Notes: generated from the letters alone by a model not told the origin. A stretch of 64,000 bases of DNA from Methylophaga thalassica MP (GCF_000214595.1 NZ_AFIG01000001.1:910382-974381); one strand, 5' to 3'; shown: positions 16,287-27,119, numbered from the stretch's first letter. Program-made: numbers and translations.

Positions 16287-19200
16287 ATGAAATCACCGAA
16301 TCAAATATTCACAAAAGCACCTCGTTCAAAACTAAAACCACTGGTTGCAGCTATGTTGCCGTTGATGGCTTTCGGCATCCATAATCCAGTTTTGGCTGCT
16401 GTGATTGACTATACCAATGGCGAAGAGAAAACCGATGCTATTGCCTTGACTGATAACTCAACTCAGCTTCAGGTCACGGCAGGCACAGCAACGCAATCTG
16501 GGAGCATCGGTGGTGATTTTGATCTCGAAAAAATTGGCGCTGGCACCCTCATATTCTCTGGAATGAATTCTTATAGGGGTGACACCAACATTTCTGCTGG
16601 AACATTACGCATAGCAAACACAGGGGCTATTCTTAATACAAGCGGCACCGTCAACGTTTCAGCAGGTGCGTTCTTCGATATCGCCACATCTGTTTCAATC
16701 GACGGTTTTACCGGTGCTGGAACCACGTCCATTAATACCAGTCAGACCTTAACCATAGGAGTTAATAGCTCAGCTAGTACGCAAAACATTGAATATTCCG
16801 GAGTGATTACCGGCGCGGGCAACTTGTATTCATATGCAAATCGAACCTTATCAGGTAATAACAGTTACACAGGGACAACCACTGTCGATAACGGGACAGT
16901 CATCGTATCAGCAACCGGCGATATCAATGAAAGTTCGGCAATATCAATTACAGCCAACGGTACTCTTAATGTTGATGGTGGCGGCAATGCAGCAATCGGT
17001 GACACAGTTGCTATAACGAATGCGGGTAATTTCATACTGACAGGCAGTGATGAAACCATCGGTTCCATTACTGGCGCAGGTAATATCAACCTCAACAACA
17101 ACACCTTGACCACAGGCAGTGATGGCACATCGACAACTGTTTCTGGAGTGATTTCAGGTCCCGACGGCCGTTTAACTAAAGAGGGCGCTGGTACATTCAC
17201 TTTATCAGGCGCCAATACCTACACTGGCGCTACTACCATCAATGCTGGCACACTACAGGCAGCCAACGCCTCGGCGCTCGGTAAAAACAGCGCGGTAACA
17301 GTCAATGGTGGTTCACTTGATCTAACCACCGACCTAAGCATCGGCTCATTAGCTGGCGCAGGCAATGTCACGTTAAATGCCAACACACTCACTACGGGTG
17401 GCAACAATAGCTCAACAACCTATTCGGGCGTTTTATCCGGCAACGGAGCATTAATTAAACAAGGCACGGGCACAACAACCTTATCCGGCACCAACACCTA
17501 TACCGGCGGCACCACCATTAACGACGGCACTATCCGTATTGGCGCAGCAGATAATCTGGGTAGTGGCGCGCTGACCTTGGACGGCGGCACTTTACAAACC
17601 ACGGCGAGCTTTACCAGCAATCGCGGCACTACACTGGGGGCGAGTGGCGGTAGCTTTAATATCGATACCGGCATCACGCTGAGCGAAAGTGGGAATATCA
17701 GCGGCAGCGGCAGGCTCAGCAAAACGGGTGAAGGCACGCTGACCCTGTCTGGCACCAACACCTATACCGGCGGCACCACCATTAACGACGGCACATTACA
17801 GATTGGTAATGGCGGCACCTCAGGCACGCTGGGTACTGGGAATGTCACCAACAACAGCGCCCTGGTCTTTAATCGCTCCGATGACTCTAGCTATACCGGG
17901 GTCATTAGCGGTACGGGGACAGTTACCAAAGACGGTGCAGGTAAGCTGACCCTCTCCGGCAATAACACCTACAGCGGCACCACCACTATTTCAGACGGCA
18001 CATTACAGGTTGGTAATGGCGGTACCTCAGGCACGCTGGGTAATGGGAATGTCACCAACAACAGCGCCCTGGTCTTTAACCGCTCCGATGACTCTAGCTA
18101 TAACGGCGTGATTAGTGGTACGGGGACAGTCAGCAAAGACGGTGCGGGCACGCTGACCTTGTCTGGCACCAACACCTACAGCGGCGGAACCACCATTAAT
18201 GACGGTACTATCAGCATCGGTGCATTGGCTAATCTGGGTAGTGGTGCGCTGACCTTGGATGGCGGCACTTTACAAACCACGTCGAGCTTTACAAGCAATC
18301 GCGGCACTACACTGGGTGCTAGTGGTGGTAGCTTTAATATCGATGCCGGCATCACGCTGACCCAAAGTGGGAATATCAGCGGCAGCGGCAGCCTCACCAA
18401 AACAGGTGAGGGCACGCTGGTTCTCAGCGGGTCAAACAACACTTTCACAGGTGGCACCGTCGTTGCTGATGGCAGGCTGATAGCGCTAGATGGTGGCGCG
18501 ATAGCGAAAGCAGGAAACATCACCAACAATGCCATCGTTGAATTTCAGATAGGCTTAAACGCCAGTGAATATCACTACGATCAGATAAGCGGAACAGGCA
18601 GCCTGATCAAATCTGGAGCCGGCAATGTTGTCCTAAATGGCAACAATACCTATACCGGCGGTACAACCATCTCAGAAGGCATTTTATCCATCGGCGGAAC
18701 AGCCGGATCAATAACAGGCGATATCCTTAACAACGGTGAGCTAAGGTTGTTGCGCACGAACGACTACACCTTTGCCGGGGATATCAGTGGTACGGGTAGT
18801 GTCTCCAACTATCTTTCAGGCACGACAACCCTAACTGGAAATAACACCTATTCAGGCATTACCTATATTCGGGACGGCATCCTGCAAATCGGTGACGGTG
18901 GCACTTCGGGCACGCTAGGTACTGGAAATGTCACCAACAACAGCGCTCTGGTCTTTAACCGATCCGATGATTCAGGCTACGCAGGTGTGATCAGCGGTAC
19001 CGGTGCTGTAACTAAAGAAAGCGCAGGCAACTTTAACCTCACCGGCACTAATACCTACACCGGCGCGACTACAGTCAACGCAGGTATCCTGTCAGTCAAT
19101 GGCTCAATCAGTAATTCCACGACTACCGTGAATAGCGGCGGAACGTTAGGTGGTACAGGTACCGTGGGTGATGTCTTTATCAATGGCGGTACGTTTGCTC

Positions 19201-20660
19201 CCGGTAATTCCATCGGCACTATCAATGTGTCGGGCAATGTGGATTTTAGTGGTGGAGGTAACTACGATGTAGAAGTGGATGCAGCAGGGAATAGCGATAA
19301 AATCGTTGCGACAGGTAGCGCTACGTTAAACAGCGGTATCGTCAATGTGAAAGCGGCACCAGGCACCTATGCGTATGCCACAGACTATACTATTCTCACC
19401 GCCAGCGGCGGACTGGGGGGGACAACCTTTGATAGTGTGAATGCGGATCTGGCCTTTTTAACGCCGACCTTGAGTTATGATGCCAATAATGTGTTTCTTA
19501 AGTTGACTCGCAACGATGTCAGCTTCAATGATGTGGCCAGCACGCGTAACCAACAAGCTGTAGCACAGGCTGTGGATAGAAATATTAATGATCTGAGCAG
19601 TTTAGTCAGTCAGATCACGCCCTTATCCAGTTTAGCTGCAAGACAGGCTTTTGATAGTTTAAGTGGTGTTCAGCACAGCAATAACCAACTTGTCAGCCGT
19701 TCTGTAAGTTCACAATTTAATAAGCTGTTGCTCAATCACGGCAGTCAAAGCGCGTCTGGTTCAATGGCTTTTAATGCCCAGTCGCCTAAGGCAACAGGTT
19801 ATAACTCAGGTTCAGCATCCCAACTGGTTGAAGCTCGTGGCTGGTGGACACAGGGCTTTGGCAGTTTTAATAAGATTGACGATACCAACAATGCTCGCGG
19901 TGCTGATTATCAAACCACTGGCTTGGCCTTGGGGTTCGATGTCGATTGGAATGATTTTGTGATAGGTGTTGCAGGCAGTTATGCCCGCACGGATGTGGAT
20001 CCTTATTCAGGTAACAGCACTATTGATTCCTACCAAGCCGCTATCTATGGTAGCTGGCAACAGGATAAGCTTTACGTTAATGCTAGTGTCGGACTGGGGC
20101 TGCATCAAGTCGATGCTTCGCGTACGGTCATCATGGGGTCTTCGGTCAGTACGGCTAAAGCTGATTACGATAGTTTTGACATCAACAGCACGATTGAAAC
20201 AGGCAAAGACTTTGCTCTCGGAGCAGACACTACATTGACACCGTTTGCTGGCGTTTCTTATCTCTACAACACGCGGGAAAGTTTTACTGAGAAGGGGGCT
20301 GGTAGTGCTAATCTGAAGGTGGATAAGGAAAACGACGAGAGTTTACAGACTTCGATTGGTTTGCGTGTCAGCCACAATATCCAAATGAAGAATAACCGTG
20401 TTCTTACCCCGGTCGCTAGTATCGCTTATGTGCATGAACATATGGATAGCGTTACTGAGGTTGATGCCCGTTTTAACGGCCTGCCTTCATCAAGCTTTGT
20501 AGTGGAAGGTCCGGACCTGGATAGGGATCGCTTACAACTTGGCTTGGGAATTAGTGGTGAATTAACTTCAAGCACACGTTTGGTTTTAGGTTATTACGGT
20601 GAGTTTGCTGAGTCTCATCAGAATAACGCCTTCTCAGCCACACTGGATATGGCCTTCTAA
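16287..20660 (+). CDS. Type V autotransporter with PATR repeat passenger
   Basis: A 1457-residue secreted surface protein. An N-terminal signal region (basic start, hydrophobic LVAAMLPLMAFG, likely cut after VLAA near residue 38) is followed by a long passenger of right-handed beta-helix type. At least ten copies of a TGxGTLTLSGxNTYTGGTT-like motif (passenger-associated transport repeat) space it out. The last 270 residues form the translocating beta-barrel and end in LDMAF with the C-terminal Phe recognised by BAM. No protease or adhesin active site is visible in the passenger, so a structural or adhesive role is most likely. It is a single-gene unit. Confidence 0.94.
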   Translation: MKSPNQIFTKAPRSKLKPLVAAMLPLMAFGIHNPVLAAVIDYTNGEEKTDAIALTDNSTQLQVTAGTATQSGSIGGDFDLEKIGAGTLIFSGMNSYRGDTNISAGTLRIANTGAILNTSGTVNVSAGAFFDIATSVSIDGFTGAGTTSINTSQTLTIGVNSSASTQNIEYSGVITGAGNLYSYANRTLSGNNSYTGTTTVDNGTVIVSATGDINESSAISITANGTLNVDGGGNAAIGDTVAITNAGNFILTGSDETIGSITGAGNINLNNNTLTTGSDGTSTTVSGVISGPDGRLTKEGAGTFTLSGANTYTGATTINAGTLQAANASALGKNSAVTVNGGSLDLTTDLSIGSLAGAGNVTLNANTLTTGGNNSSTTYSGVLSGNGALIKQGTGTTTLSGTNTYTGGTTINDGTIRIGAADNLGSGALTLDGGTLQTTASFTSNRGTTLGASGGSFNIDTGITLSESGNISGSGRLSKTGEGTLTLSGTNTYTGGTTINDGTLQIGNGGTSGTLGTGNVTNNSALVFNRSDDSSYTGVISGTGTVTKDGAGKLTLSGNNTYSGTTTISDGTLQVGNGGTSGTLGNGNVTNNSALVFNRSDDSSYNGVISGTGTVSKDGAGTLTLSGTNTYSGGTTINDGTISIGALANLGSGALTLDGGTLQTTSSFTSNRGTTLGASGGSFNIDAGITLTQSGNISGSGSLTKTGEGTLVLSGSNNTFTGGTVVADGRLIALDGGAIAKAGNITNNAIVEFQIGLNASEYHYDQISGTGSLIKSGAGNVVLNGNNTYTGGTTISEGILSIGGTAGSITGDILNNGELRLLRTNDYTFAGDISGTGSVSNYLSGTTTLTGNNTYSGITYIRDGILQIGDGGTSGTLGTGNVTNNSALVFNRSDDSGYAGVISGTGAVTKESAGNFNLTGTNTYTGATTVNAGILSVNGSISNSTTTVNSGGTLGGTGTVGDVFINGGTFAPGNSIGTINVSGNVDFSGGGNYDVEVDAAGNSDKIVATGSATLNSGIVNVKAAPGTYAYATDYTILTASGGLGGTTFDSVNADLAFLTPTLSYDANNVFLKLTRNDVSFNDVASTRNQQAVAQAVDRNINDLSSLVSQITPLSSLAARQAFDSLSGVQHSNNQLVSRSVSSQFNKLLLNHGSQSASGSMAFNAQSPKATGYNSGSASQLVEARGWWTQGFGSFNKIDDTNNARGADYQTTGLALGFDVDWNDFVIGVAGSYARTDVDPYSGNSTIDSYQAAIYGSWQQDKLYVNASVGLGLHQVDASRTVIMGSSVSTAKADYDSFDINSTIETGKDFALGADTTLTPFAGVSYLYNTRESFTEKGAGSANLKVDKENDESLQTSIGLRVSHNIQMKNNRVLTPVASIAYVHEHMDSVTEVDARFNGLPSSSFVVEGPDLDRDRLQLGLGISGELTSSTRLVLGYYGEFAESHQNNAFSATLDMAF
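17567..18360 (+). repeat. Near-identical direct DNA repeats inside the autotransporter gene
   Basis: A block of about 115 bp near 17567-17681 recurs nearly unchanged at 18246-18360. A second block of about 90 bp starting with GGTAATGGCGGCACCTC occurs at about 17804, 18010 and, more diverged, near 18890. The third-position identity is much higher than in the other repeats, pointing to recent internal duplication or gene conversion. Confidence 0.85.
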
Positions 20661-20746
20661 CGTTATGTTGACTCAATCCTATCGGAACATCTCCTGATAA
20701 TGACAGTCCAGAATAGTGAGTTGTTATAACCACAAAAGGAGATGGT

Positions 20747-21262
20747 ATGAAACTTAAAACGGCTTTCCTCACGTCATTGTTACTGACATCAACGGCTTTT
20801 GCTGCAGATGATATTACGGTCGATATGACCAATCTCAATACCGGTGAAAGTGTCGGCACAGTCACTATTAGCAGTCATCCATACGGTACCGTATTTACGC
20901 CACACTTAAAAAATCTGCCTACGGGTATTCATGGTTTCCATGTGCATGAAATTGCTTCCTGTGACGCCAAGAAAAAAGACGGTGAATTAGTACTCGGTGG
21001 TGCAGCAGGTAGCCATTATGATCCCTCCAATACAGGACAGCATGCTGCGCCATGGAGTTTTGAAGGTCATAAAGGCGATTTACCTGCCTTGTATGTTGAT
21101 GAAAATGGCAATGCCACCTTACCGGTATTATCGCCAAAACTTAAACTGAAAGAATTACATAATCGTTCATTGATGATTCATCTGAACGGGGATAACTATT
21201 CGGATAATCCCAAGCCGCTTGGCGGTGGTGGTGCTCGACTGGCCTGTGGTGTTATCCATTAA
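20747..21262 (+). CDS. sodC: Periplasmic Cu/Zn superoxide dismutase
   Basis: A 171-residue enzyme with signal peptide (cut after TAFA near residue 19). It converts superoxide to peroxide and oxygen in the periplasm. Copper ligands are in GFHVHEIASC, the bridging and zinc ligands in AGSHYDPSNTGQH and the aspartate in the GHKGDLPAL region; the last copper His is in RSLMIHLNGD. The family signature GGGGARLACGVI closes the chain, with the disulfide cysteines present. Start supported by AAAAGGAGA upstream. It is followed by a strong terminator and so is a single-gene unit. Confidence 0.96.
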   Translation: MKLKTAFLTSLLLTSTAFAADDITVDMTNLNTGESVGTVTISSHPYGTVFTPHLKNLPTGIHGFHVHEIASCDAKKKDGELVLGGAAGSHYDPSNTGQHAAPWSFEGHKGDLPALYVDENGNATLPVLSPKLKLKELHNRSLMIHLNGDNYSDNPKPLGGGGARLACGVIH

Positions 21263-21273
21263 ACTGTTATTAG

Positions 21274-21301
21274 AGAACCCGCTATGCAGCGGGTTCTTTT
21301 T
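21274..21301 (+). terminator. Terminator of sodC
   Basis: AGAACCCGCT and AGCGGGTTCT form a perfect 10-bp stem around an ATGC loop, followed by a T run. It begins 11 bases after the sodC stop. Confidence 0.93.
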
Positions 21302-21478
21302 ATTTGTTCATATACGCTTTTATTTTCAAATCGATATCTTTGCTGATTGGCCACTCTTTCGATACTCCATTGAATTCTAAACATAGCAATTTTTTGATAT
21401 GCCGCTTAATATCAAGTAGTGAGCAATTGGTGTATGTAATTGATAGAAGTAGATAAGTAACACTTTAATGAGGTTCTC

Positions 21479-22909
21479 ATGAGTCATCATCAAATCAATA
21501 CTATCTTGAGAGACATGAGAGTCAGCCTTTATAGCTTATTTATATTGTTATTTTTTCTGGGCAGTTACTTTATTTATTTGATGGTGCAGTCATTTCATCA
21601 CTTAAATGACAATGCAATTTCATCATCCCGAACTGTTGCTGACAGTGTTTTTTATAATGAGCGTGAGAGTCTAGGGAAAGTAGTTTACGACTACAGTTTC
21701 TGGAATGATGCAGCTGAGGCGCTTGCTGGCATTGATGACACATCCTATTTTGAAGAAAACTTTGATAATGATTATTTATTCAATACCTTCAATGTTAACC
21801 AAGTCATCATTTATGAACGCGATAGCACGCTTAAAGAAAGCTTCGTAAATGGTGTAAGAGAAGAGGTCAGTAGTCCAATTTATACTGCCACTACTTTTGA
21901 ACGAATATTTGAGCGAGCCATAAAAACTGATTATGACTCGCCTGAGCCAGTCACTTCCTATATCAGTATGTCTGGTCAAATTCATGCCATCGCCGCATCC
22001 GCTATTGTGGCGGATAAACAAACTGACACACTGAATAAAGGTCAGCTGTATGGTGTCTTGATGATGACCCGCCAGTTAGATAAGCCGCTTCTGAAGAAAT
22101 GGGAAAGACAGTTTCATTTACATGATCTCACTATCCAAACCACCAATGCCCTATTGAAAAAAAGCTATATCGCTGAAGACATTACAGATATTGATGGAAA
22201 TGTTATAGCTCGGGCTATATGGAAGCCTCATCAACCAGGAAAGAACTACATAAGCGAGATATTACCGATTACCGGAGTTATCATTTTGTGTGTGGTTATT
22301 ATCCTGATTGTAATTTCTACCTTCGTGAATAAATACATCAGGCACACTATGTCAGCTGCCAGACAGCTTGAAAATCATCGTGATGAGTTACAGCAATTGG
22401 CTCATTATGATTCGGTGACAAAATTACCTAACCGGCTGTTAGGCATGGATCGCCTTGAACAGGCGATTCTGGCTTCATCACGCTATGGCTCGTTTACCGC
22501 ACTATTGTTTATTGATCTTGATGGCTTTAAAGAGGTCAATGACAGCTTAGGTCATGATATTGGTGATGAGTTGTTATATGAAATTGGTCAGCGCTTATTG
22601 TCTTGTGTGAGAGAGGGGATTGATACCGTATCTCGGCTCGGGGGGGATGAATTTATCGTCAACCTGACACAGTTACAAAGTCAATCTGATGCTATCAGTG
22701 TCGCTGAGGATATTCTGATGATCATCAAGAAAGATATTGTTATCAATGATAAGAACATTGCCATTTCAGCAAGTATTGGCGTTGCCATTTCACAGGGCGA
22801 TGACCTTGATGCAAAACAAATGGTCAAACAAGCAGATATTGCAATGTACAAGGCAAAATTAGCAGGGAAAAATCAATTTATTTTAGCTGATAATGAATGG
22901 TTTTCTTAA
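21479..22909 (+). CDS. CHASE4-GGDEF diguanylate cyclase
   Basis: A 476-residue protein. Two membrane helices (about residues 17-39 and 262-283) enclose a periplasmic CHASE4-type sensor domain; WNDAAEAL is typical of that domain. The cytoplasmic C-terminus is a GGDEF domain with intact SRLGGDEF active site, DLDGFKEVNDSLGHDIGDELL and the inhibitory-site-compatible RLL segment upstream. It should make cyclic-di-GMP in response to an outside signal. Start at ATG 21479 after GAGGTT. No partner genes; flanking genes are unrelated. Confidence 0.9.
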   Translation: MSHHQINTILRDMRVSLYSLFILLFFLGSYFIYLMVQSFHHLNDNAISSSRTVADSVFYNERESLGKVVYDYSFWNDAAEALAGIDDTSYFEENFDNDYLFNTFNVNQVIIYERDSTLKESFVNGVREEVSSPIYTATTFERIFERAIKTDYDSPEPVTSYISMSGQIHAIAASAIVADKQTDTLNKGQLYGVLMMTRQLDKPLLKKWERQFHLHDLTIQTTNALLKKSYIAEDITDIDGNVIARAIWKPHQPGKNYISEILPITGVIILCVVIILIVISTFVNKYIRHTMSAARQLENHRDELQQLAHYDSVTKLPNRLLGMDRLEQAILASSRYGSFTALLFIDLDGFKEVNDSLGHDIGDELLYEIGQRLLSCVREGIDTVSRLGGDEFIVNLTQLQSQSDAISVAEDILMIIKKDIVINDKNIAISASIGVAISQGDDLDAKQMVKQADIAMYKAKLAGKNQFILADNEWFS

Positions 22910-23203
22910 TCAACGCCACAGGGGTTTGTATGTGTTCATAAACCACTGTAATGCACTGGATCTTAAGTTTTTTCCTGGTTTGATGGCGTAAATCTGAAAA
23001 GCCTAATGATGCTGGCGTGAAGAATAAGACAGCTGGCGGCACCCGCACTGTAATGACGTTCGAAGTGAGTACAATCATTTTAGAATGGTTATCACCTAAG
23101 CAAACTCATCCTGATGTTGTTCCACGACCCAAGAAATATTGCCGATAGAATCAAGCGCCGCACATTAATACTCACAAAAAATAAACGCAAAAAGGAGGAG
23201 CTA

Positions 23204-23740
23204 ATGGCGAATATTGTTGTGCTTACCGGTGGTCCTGGCGCAGGAAAAACAACGGTATTGGATCAATTAAGAAAAGAAGGATATTCATGTTCAAATGAGG
23301 TCGGACGGAAAGTGATTCAACAACAACTCAAACAGAAGGGAACGGCATTACCCTGGAGAGATAAAACCGCTTTTCGTGATGCTATGCTCAAACAAGAGGT
23401 GATTCGTTATCGGCAATATAATCATCATCAAGGCCCTGTCTTTTTTGACAGAGGTATACTGGATTCGTTGGCTTACAGTCGGCTTGAAGGGCTCGAACTA
23501 GACGAAAAATGGTGTTAATTGTTTGATGAGCTGACGGTGCATAAAACCGTGTTTTTATTCCCACCTTGGCAAGAAATTTATACGAATGATGCCGAACGTA
23601 AGCAAGATTTTAAACAAGCCATCCGCACATACGAGCATATGGTGAGCGTATATAGTGAGTATGGCTATACATTAATGGACGTACCTTGTGTGTCGGTTGA
23701 TGAACGCACGCATTTTATTTTGAACACATTAGCTGAGTGA
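23204..23740 (+). pseudogene. AAA-type ATPase (AAA_28 family) interrupted by an in-frame TAA
   Basis: [22 protein letters not shown] starts after a strong AAAGGAGGAG site and carries a Walker A motif. Coding continues to KWC, where TAA (23516-23518) stops it, and resumes in the same frame with LFDELTVHKTVFLFPPWQEIYTNDAERKQDF through to a natural stop at 23740. The two parts join into one protein of about 178 residues, as in predicted nucleotide-kinase-like ATPases of this family. A single nonsense change has therefore split the gene, unless it is a sequencing error or the stop is read through. Confidence 0.85.
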
Positions 23741-23743
23741 GGA

Positions 23744-25618
23744 TTACTTATCTGCTGAAGCCTCGGCGGATATTGCTTGCATCTTCACTCCGACGGCAGG
23801 TTCCCACTCTTCTAACAGCGTTAACATTCGGGCAATGTATTCCTCATTCTCATAGTTTGGCACACCCAGCTTATGTGCATCAGCGACGGCGAGCATGAGT
23901 TTTTTCTCATGATCATTAAACACATCGATCATTTTTTCTGCCTTATCCCGAACGATACCGAGTGCTTCAAAGGCTGAACGCCCCATACGTAAACTACTAT
24001 CGTGTGTTTCCCGAATAATATCGCGGCAACCATGCGCGTAGAGAACATAAACATGATTATTATCGGTTGCACGACTGACAATATGCACATGAGGGTAGTT
24101 TTCAGAGACATATTTCACCAGTTTTGAAATTTTGTCGGTTTCATCAATGGCGACAATTAATAATTTAGCTTCATCAATGCCAGCAGCGGTTAATAAGTCG
24201 GGGCGAGTGGCATCACCAAAATAGGTTTTTAGTCTGAATCGTTTCAGAATTTCCAGACGTTCTGAACTGTAGTCGATGACGGTGGTATCAAAGCCTGCAG
24301 CCCGTAGAAGTCGGTCGATCATTAAGCCCATCCGACCCGAACCCGCGATAATGATATTAGCCTCGCTGTTGATTTCATCGGCTTCTCTGGCCTGAGTTTT
24401 ATTGTATTGCTTTGCAATGACTTTATCGTAAATGATAAACAGCAATGGTGTGAGTAACATGGATAACGCCACAACTAATAATAAAAGTTCAGAAATATCG
24501 GCGGGGATAACACCGTTGTGAACGGTGAACGAGAGCAAGACAAAACCAAATTCACCCGCTTGTGACAGACCGAGAGCAAACAGCCATTTATGTGCACCAT
24601 GCAGTTTGAATATAAGCGCTAAAAGCATCATGACAATGGCTTTGACGGCGATCAACCCCAACGTTAATGAGACAATCAACAGGAAATTATCAGTGAGCAA
24701 ATGGAAATTAATTCCAGCACCGACCGTCATAAAAAACAGCCCCAACAGCAAGCCTTTAAATGGCGCGATATTGCTCTCGAGTTCGTGTTTATAGGCAGAG
24801 TTTGCTAATACCACACCCGCTAAAAAGGTACCCAAAGCGGGTGATAAACCGACTAAAGACATTAACAAAGCAATGCCAATCACAAACATCAACGCGGTGG
24901 CGGTGAATAGCTCACGCAAGTGGGCGAGTGAAATAAAGCGGAATATAGGTGAAATCAGGTAATTCCCTCCTAACACTACGGTGCCAACAGCCGCGATGGT
25001 AACCAGAGCCACTTGCCAGCTATTCAGACCATCGATCAAGCTCAGGCTTTGCTCGCTTGCAGGAGCGAGTTCAGAACTGGCTTGATTGATCACGTTTACC
25101 AGCTCCGGCAGAGCAAGCAATGGCACCAGTGCCAGCATTGGAATGACGGCAATGTCCTGCATTAAAAGAACGGCTAAGGAAGCCTGGCCACCATCTGATT
25201 TTAATAGTCCTCTTTCCGTCAGTGTTTGTAAAACAATGGCTGTGGAAGATAAGGAAAAGATAAGACCGATAGTGAACGAGACTGACCAGGGTTGATCCAG
25301 CATGATGCCAATCGCTGTGACCGCGCCGGTGGTTAATAAAATCTGGCCGCCACCCAAACCAAGTAAACGAGCACGCATGGACCAGAGTTTTCTCGGCTCT
25401 AATTCCAAGCCAATCAGAAAGAGCATCATCACCACACCAAATTCAGCGATATGCTGTATGGCTGAGACATTGACATTGAATAGTGTTAACAGCGGGCTGA
25501 TGAGGATACCAGCAATCAGATAGCCAAGGACCGACCCTAGTGAAAAATGAGATGCAATAGGGACAACTAATACACCTGCAGCCAGAAATACAAAGGTCAG
25601 AAGCAGGATGTCAGTCAT
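23744..25618 (-). CDS. KefB/KefC-type CPA2 cation/proton antiporter
   Basis: A 624-residue inner-membrane protein. About a dozen membrane helices fill residues 1-390 (Na+/H+ exchanger fold, with the glutamate-rich GLELEPRKLW and the AGEFGFVLLS segment). A TrkA-N nucleotide-binding domain follows (about 410-530), with the Rossmann motif GSGRMGLMIDRLL. This is the layout of glutathione-gated potassium-efflux antiporters, which export K+ and acidify the cell during electrophile stress. No KefF/KefG partner lies next to it, so regulation by glutathione is not shown. Confidence 0.92.
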   Translation of the reverse strand: MTDILLLTFVFLAAGVLVVPIASHFSLGSVLGYLIAGILISPLLTLFNVNVSAIQHIAEFGVVMMLFLIGLELEPRKLWSMRARLLGLGGGQILLTTGAVTAIGIMLDQPWSVSFTIGLIFSLSSTAIVLQTLTERGLLKSDGGQASLAVLLMQDIAVIPMLALVPLLALPELVNVINQASSELAPASEQSLSLIDGLNSWQVALVTIAAVGTVVLGGNYLISPIFRFISLAHLRELFTATALMFVIGIALLMSLVGLSPALGTFLAGVVLANSAYKHELESNIAPFKGLLLGLFFMTVGAGINFHLLTDNFLLIVSLTLGLIAVKAIVMMLLALIFKLHGAHKWLFALGLSQAGEFGFVLLSFTVHNGVIPADISELLLLVVALSMLLTPLLFIIYDKVIAKQYNKTQAREADEINSEANIIIAGSGRMGLMIDRLLRAAGFDTTVIDYSSERLEILKRFRLKTYFGDATRPDLLTAAGIDEAKLLIVAIDETDKISKLVKYVSENYPHVHIVSRATDNNHVYVLYAHGCRDIIRETHDSSLRMGRSAFEALGIVRDKAEKMIDVFNDHEKKLMLAVADAHKLGVPNYENEEYIARMLTLLEEWEPAVGVKMQAISAEASADK

Positions 25619-25946
25619 CAGTTATATCCATAAAACAGAATAGTAGTAAGTAAGGAAGAACGCTTTGCAGAAGTGGTCTCAAACACACGATATGGTCGTC
25701 TGCTTGACGACACTACATCTGTTGAAAATATAGCATATACGATTTATTGCAAATGACTTTTTAGTGATGCATGAACCTTGGCTGGATAGATGCTAGCTTA
25801 GTGGCTCAAGTACATAGCAAATCCGCTTAAATTACACAAAAGACGTTGGTTATAATACCTTCAGAAAGGCTTATTAATCAGCAACAATTAGCAGGGTTGT
25901 TGAATATAAATAAGATAAACATAGAGGCTTATTGAGGTTTTATTCA
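25619..25946. other. Intergenic region with possible tautomerase promoter
   Basis: 328 bp without a frame of note. A TATAAT hexamer at 25851-25856 could be the -10 box for the tautomerase gene, but no clear -35 lies 17 bp upstream. Otherwise nothing recognised. Confidence 0.35.
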
Positions 25947-26282
25947 ATGATTATTATTTACGGTATTAAAGAGAGGCTTCATCCAATTAAAGCGCAGTTA
26001 TCAGATGTTATTCATCGATGTATGCAGACTGTGTTGGGATTACCTGAAGATAAACGGGCTCATCGCTTTATTCCGATGGATAAAGATGATTTCTATTATC
26101 CCGGCGGACGAACAGACGCTTATACGGTGATAGAAATTCATATGATGTCAGGGCGACAAGTTGATACACAAAAACAATTGATTAAGACTTTATTCCAAGA
26201 AATTGAAACACAGCTTTTTATCTCTCCCAGTGATATTGAGATCACTATTCACGAACAGGCACCTTTGACCTGCCCCCAATAT

Positions 26283-27119
26283 CTAGTCCAACTTTAAATT
26301 AGTAATGCCCGTGGTTCTTGAATCAATTTGTCGGTTGGCAGCAGCAAACTCCAATGGCGTTTGATAGCCAAGTGAAGAGTGAGGCCGATTTTCATTGTAG
26401 TCAATTCGCCATTGATTGATCAGCTCTCTGGCATGGGCCAGATCACTAAACCAGTGCTCATTTAAACATTCATCTCGAAACTTACCGTTGAAACTCTCGA
26501 TATAGCCATTTTGCATGGGCTTTCCCGGTTGTATCAGTTTCAATTCAACACCATGTTGATATGCCCACTGATCCAGCGCTTTTCCGGTAAATTCTGGCCC
26601 CTGATCAGTTCTTACTGCCACCGGATAGCCTCTAAAGGCAGCAATAGTGTTCAGTGTTCGTGCGACCTGCTCACCAGAGATTCCATGTGCAACCGGTATA
26701 TCCAGACATTCTTTGCTAAAGTCATCAACGATGGTCAGGCATTTGATGCGCCGACCATTGGCGAGTGCGTCCATTACAAAATCCATCGACCAGGTATGGT
26801 TGGGTCTGTCTGGTAGCAATAAAGGCTGACGCTCCACCATGAGACCTTTGCGTCGTTTTCGTTTACGTACCGCCAGTCCAGCTTCTCGATACAACCGATA
26901 AACTTTCTTGTGGTTCACATGGCGTCCCTCTCGACGTAATAGCTGATGTACTCGCCTGTAACCAAACCGACGTCGTTCAAAGGCAATCGCTTTAATACGC
27001 TGTACCAGGTCAGTTTCTTGTGTTGACTGGCATTGGTATCGCATGGTGGCGCGGTTCAGACCGACCAAGGAACAGGCTCTGCGCTCAGAAATAGCTGTTT
27101 GTGACAGCATAGAGCGCAC
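26283..27119 (-). CDS. IS3-family transposase OrfB, DDE integrase core
   Basis: A 278-residue catalytic part with an HTH_21 region (residues 20-80, [16 protein letters not shown]) and an rve-type integrase core. The DDE triad is visible: [16 protein letters not shown] and [14 protein letters not shown]. Translation most likely comes from a programmed -1 frameshift off orfA: the orfB frame stays open upstream past its first usual start, through the orfA stop at 27143. A GTG start at 27119 is the alternative. Confidence 0.93.
   Translation of the reverse strand: MRSMLSQTAISERRACSLVGLNRATMRYQCQSTQETDLVQRIKAIAFERRRFGYRRVHQLLRREGRHVNHKKVYRLYREAGLAVRKRKRRKGLMVERQPLLLPDRPNHTWSMDFVMDALANGRRIKCLTIVDDFSKECLDIPVAHGISGEQVARTLNTIAAFRGYPVAVRTDQGPEFTGKALDQWAYQHGVELKLIQPGKPMQNGYIESFNGKFRDECLNEHWFSDLAHARELINQWRIDYNENRPHSSLGYQTPLEFAAANRQIDSRTTGITNLKLD

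Noticed and set aside
17219-18535. Tandem-looking repeats and long minus-strand frames in the autotransporter gene that could suggest an array or antisense genes
   Set aside because: The repeats encode PATR passenger units in the plus frame; the minus frames are by-products of biased codon use.
22910-23203. Possible gene remnant between the GGDEF gene and the AAA ATPase
   Set aside because: Short frames on both strands have no recognisable motif; only the last bases, with the AAAGGAGGAG site, have a clear role.
23516-23518. Recoding of the stop in the AAA ATPase as selenocysteine or pyrrolysine
   Set aside because: The codon is TAA, while those need TGA or TAG; no recoding element is visible.
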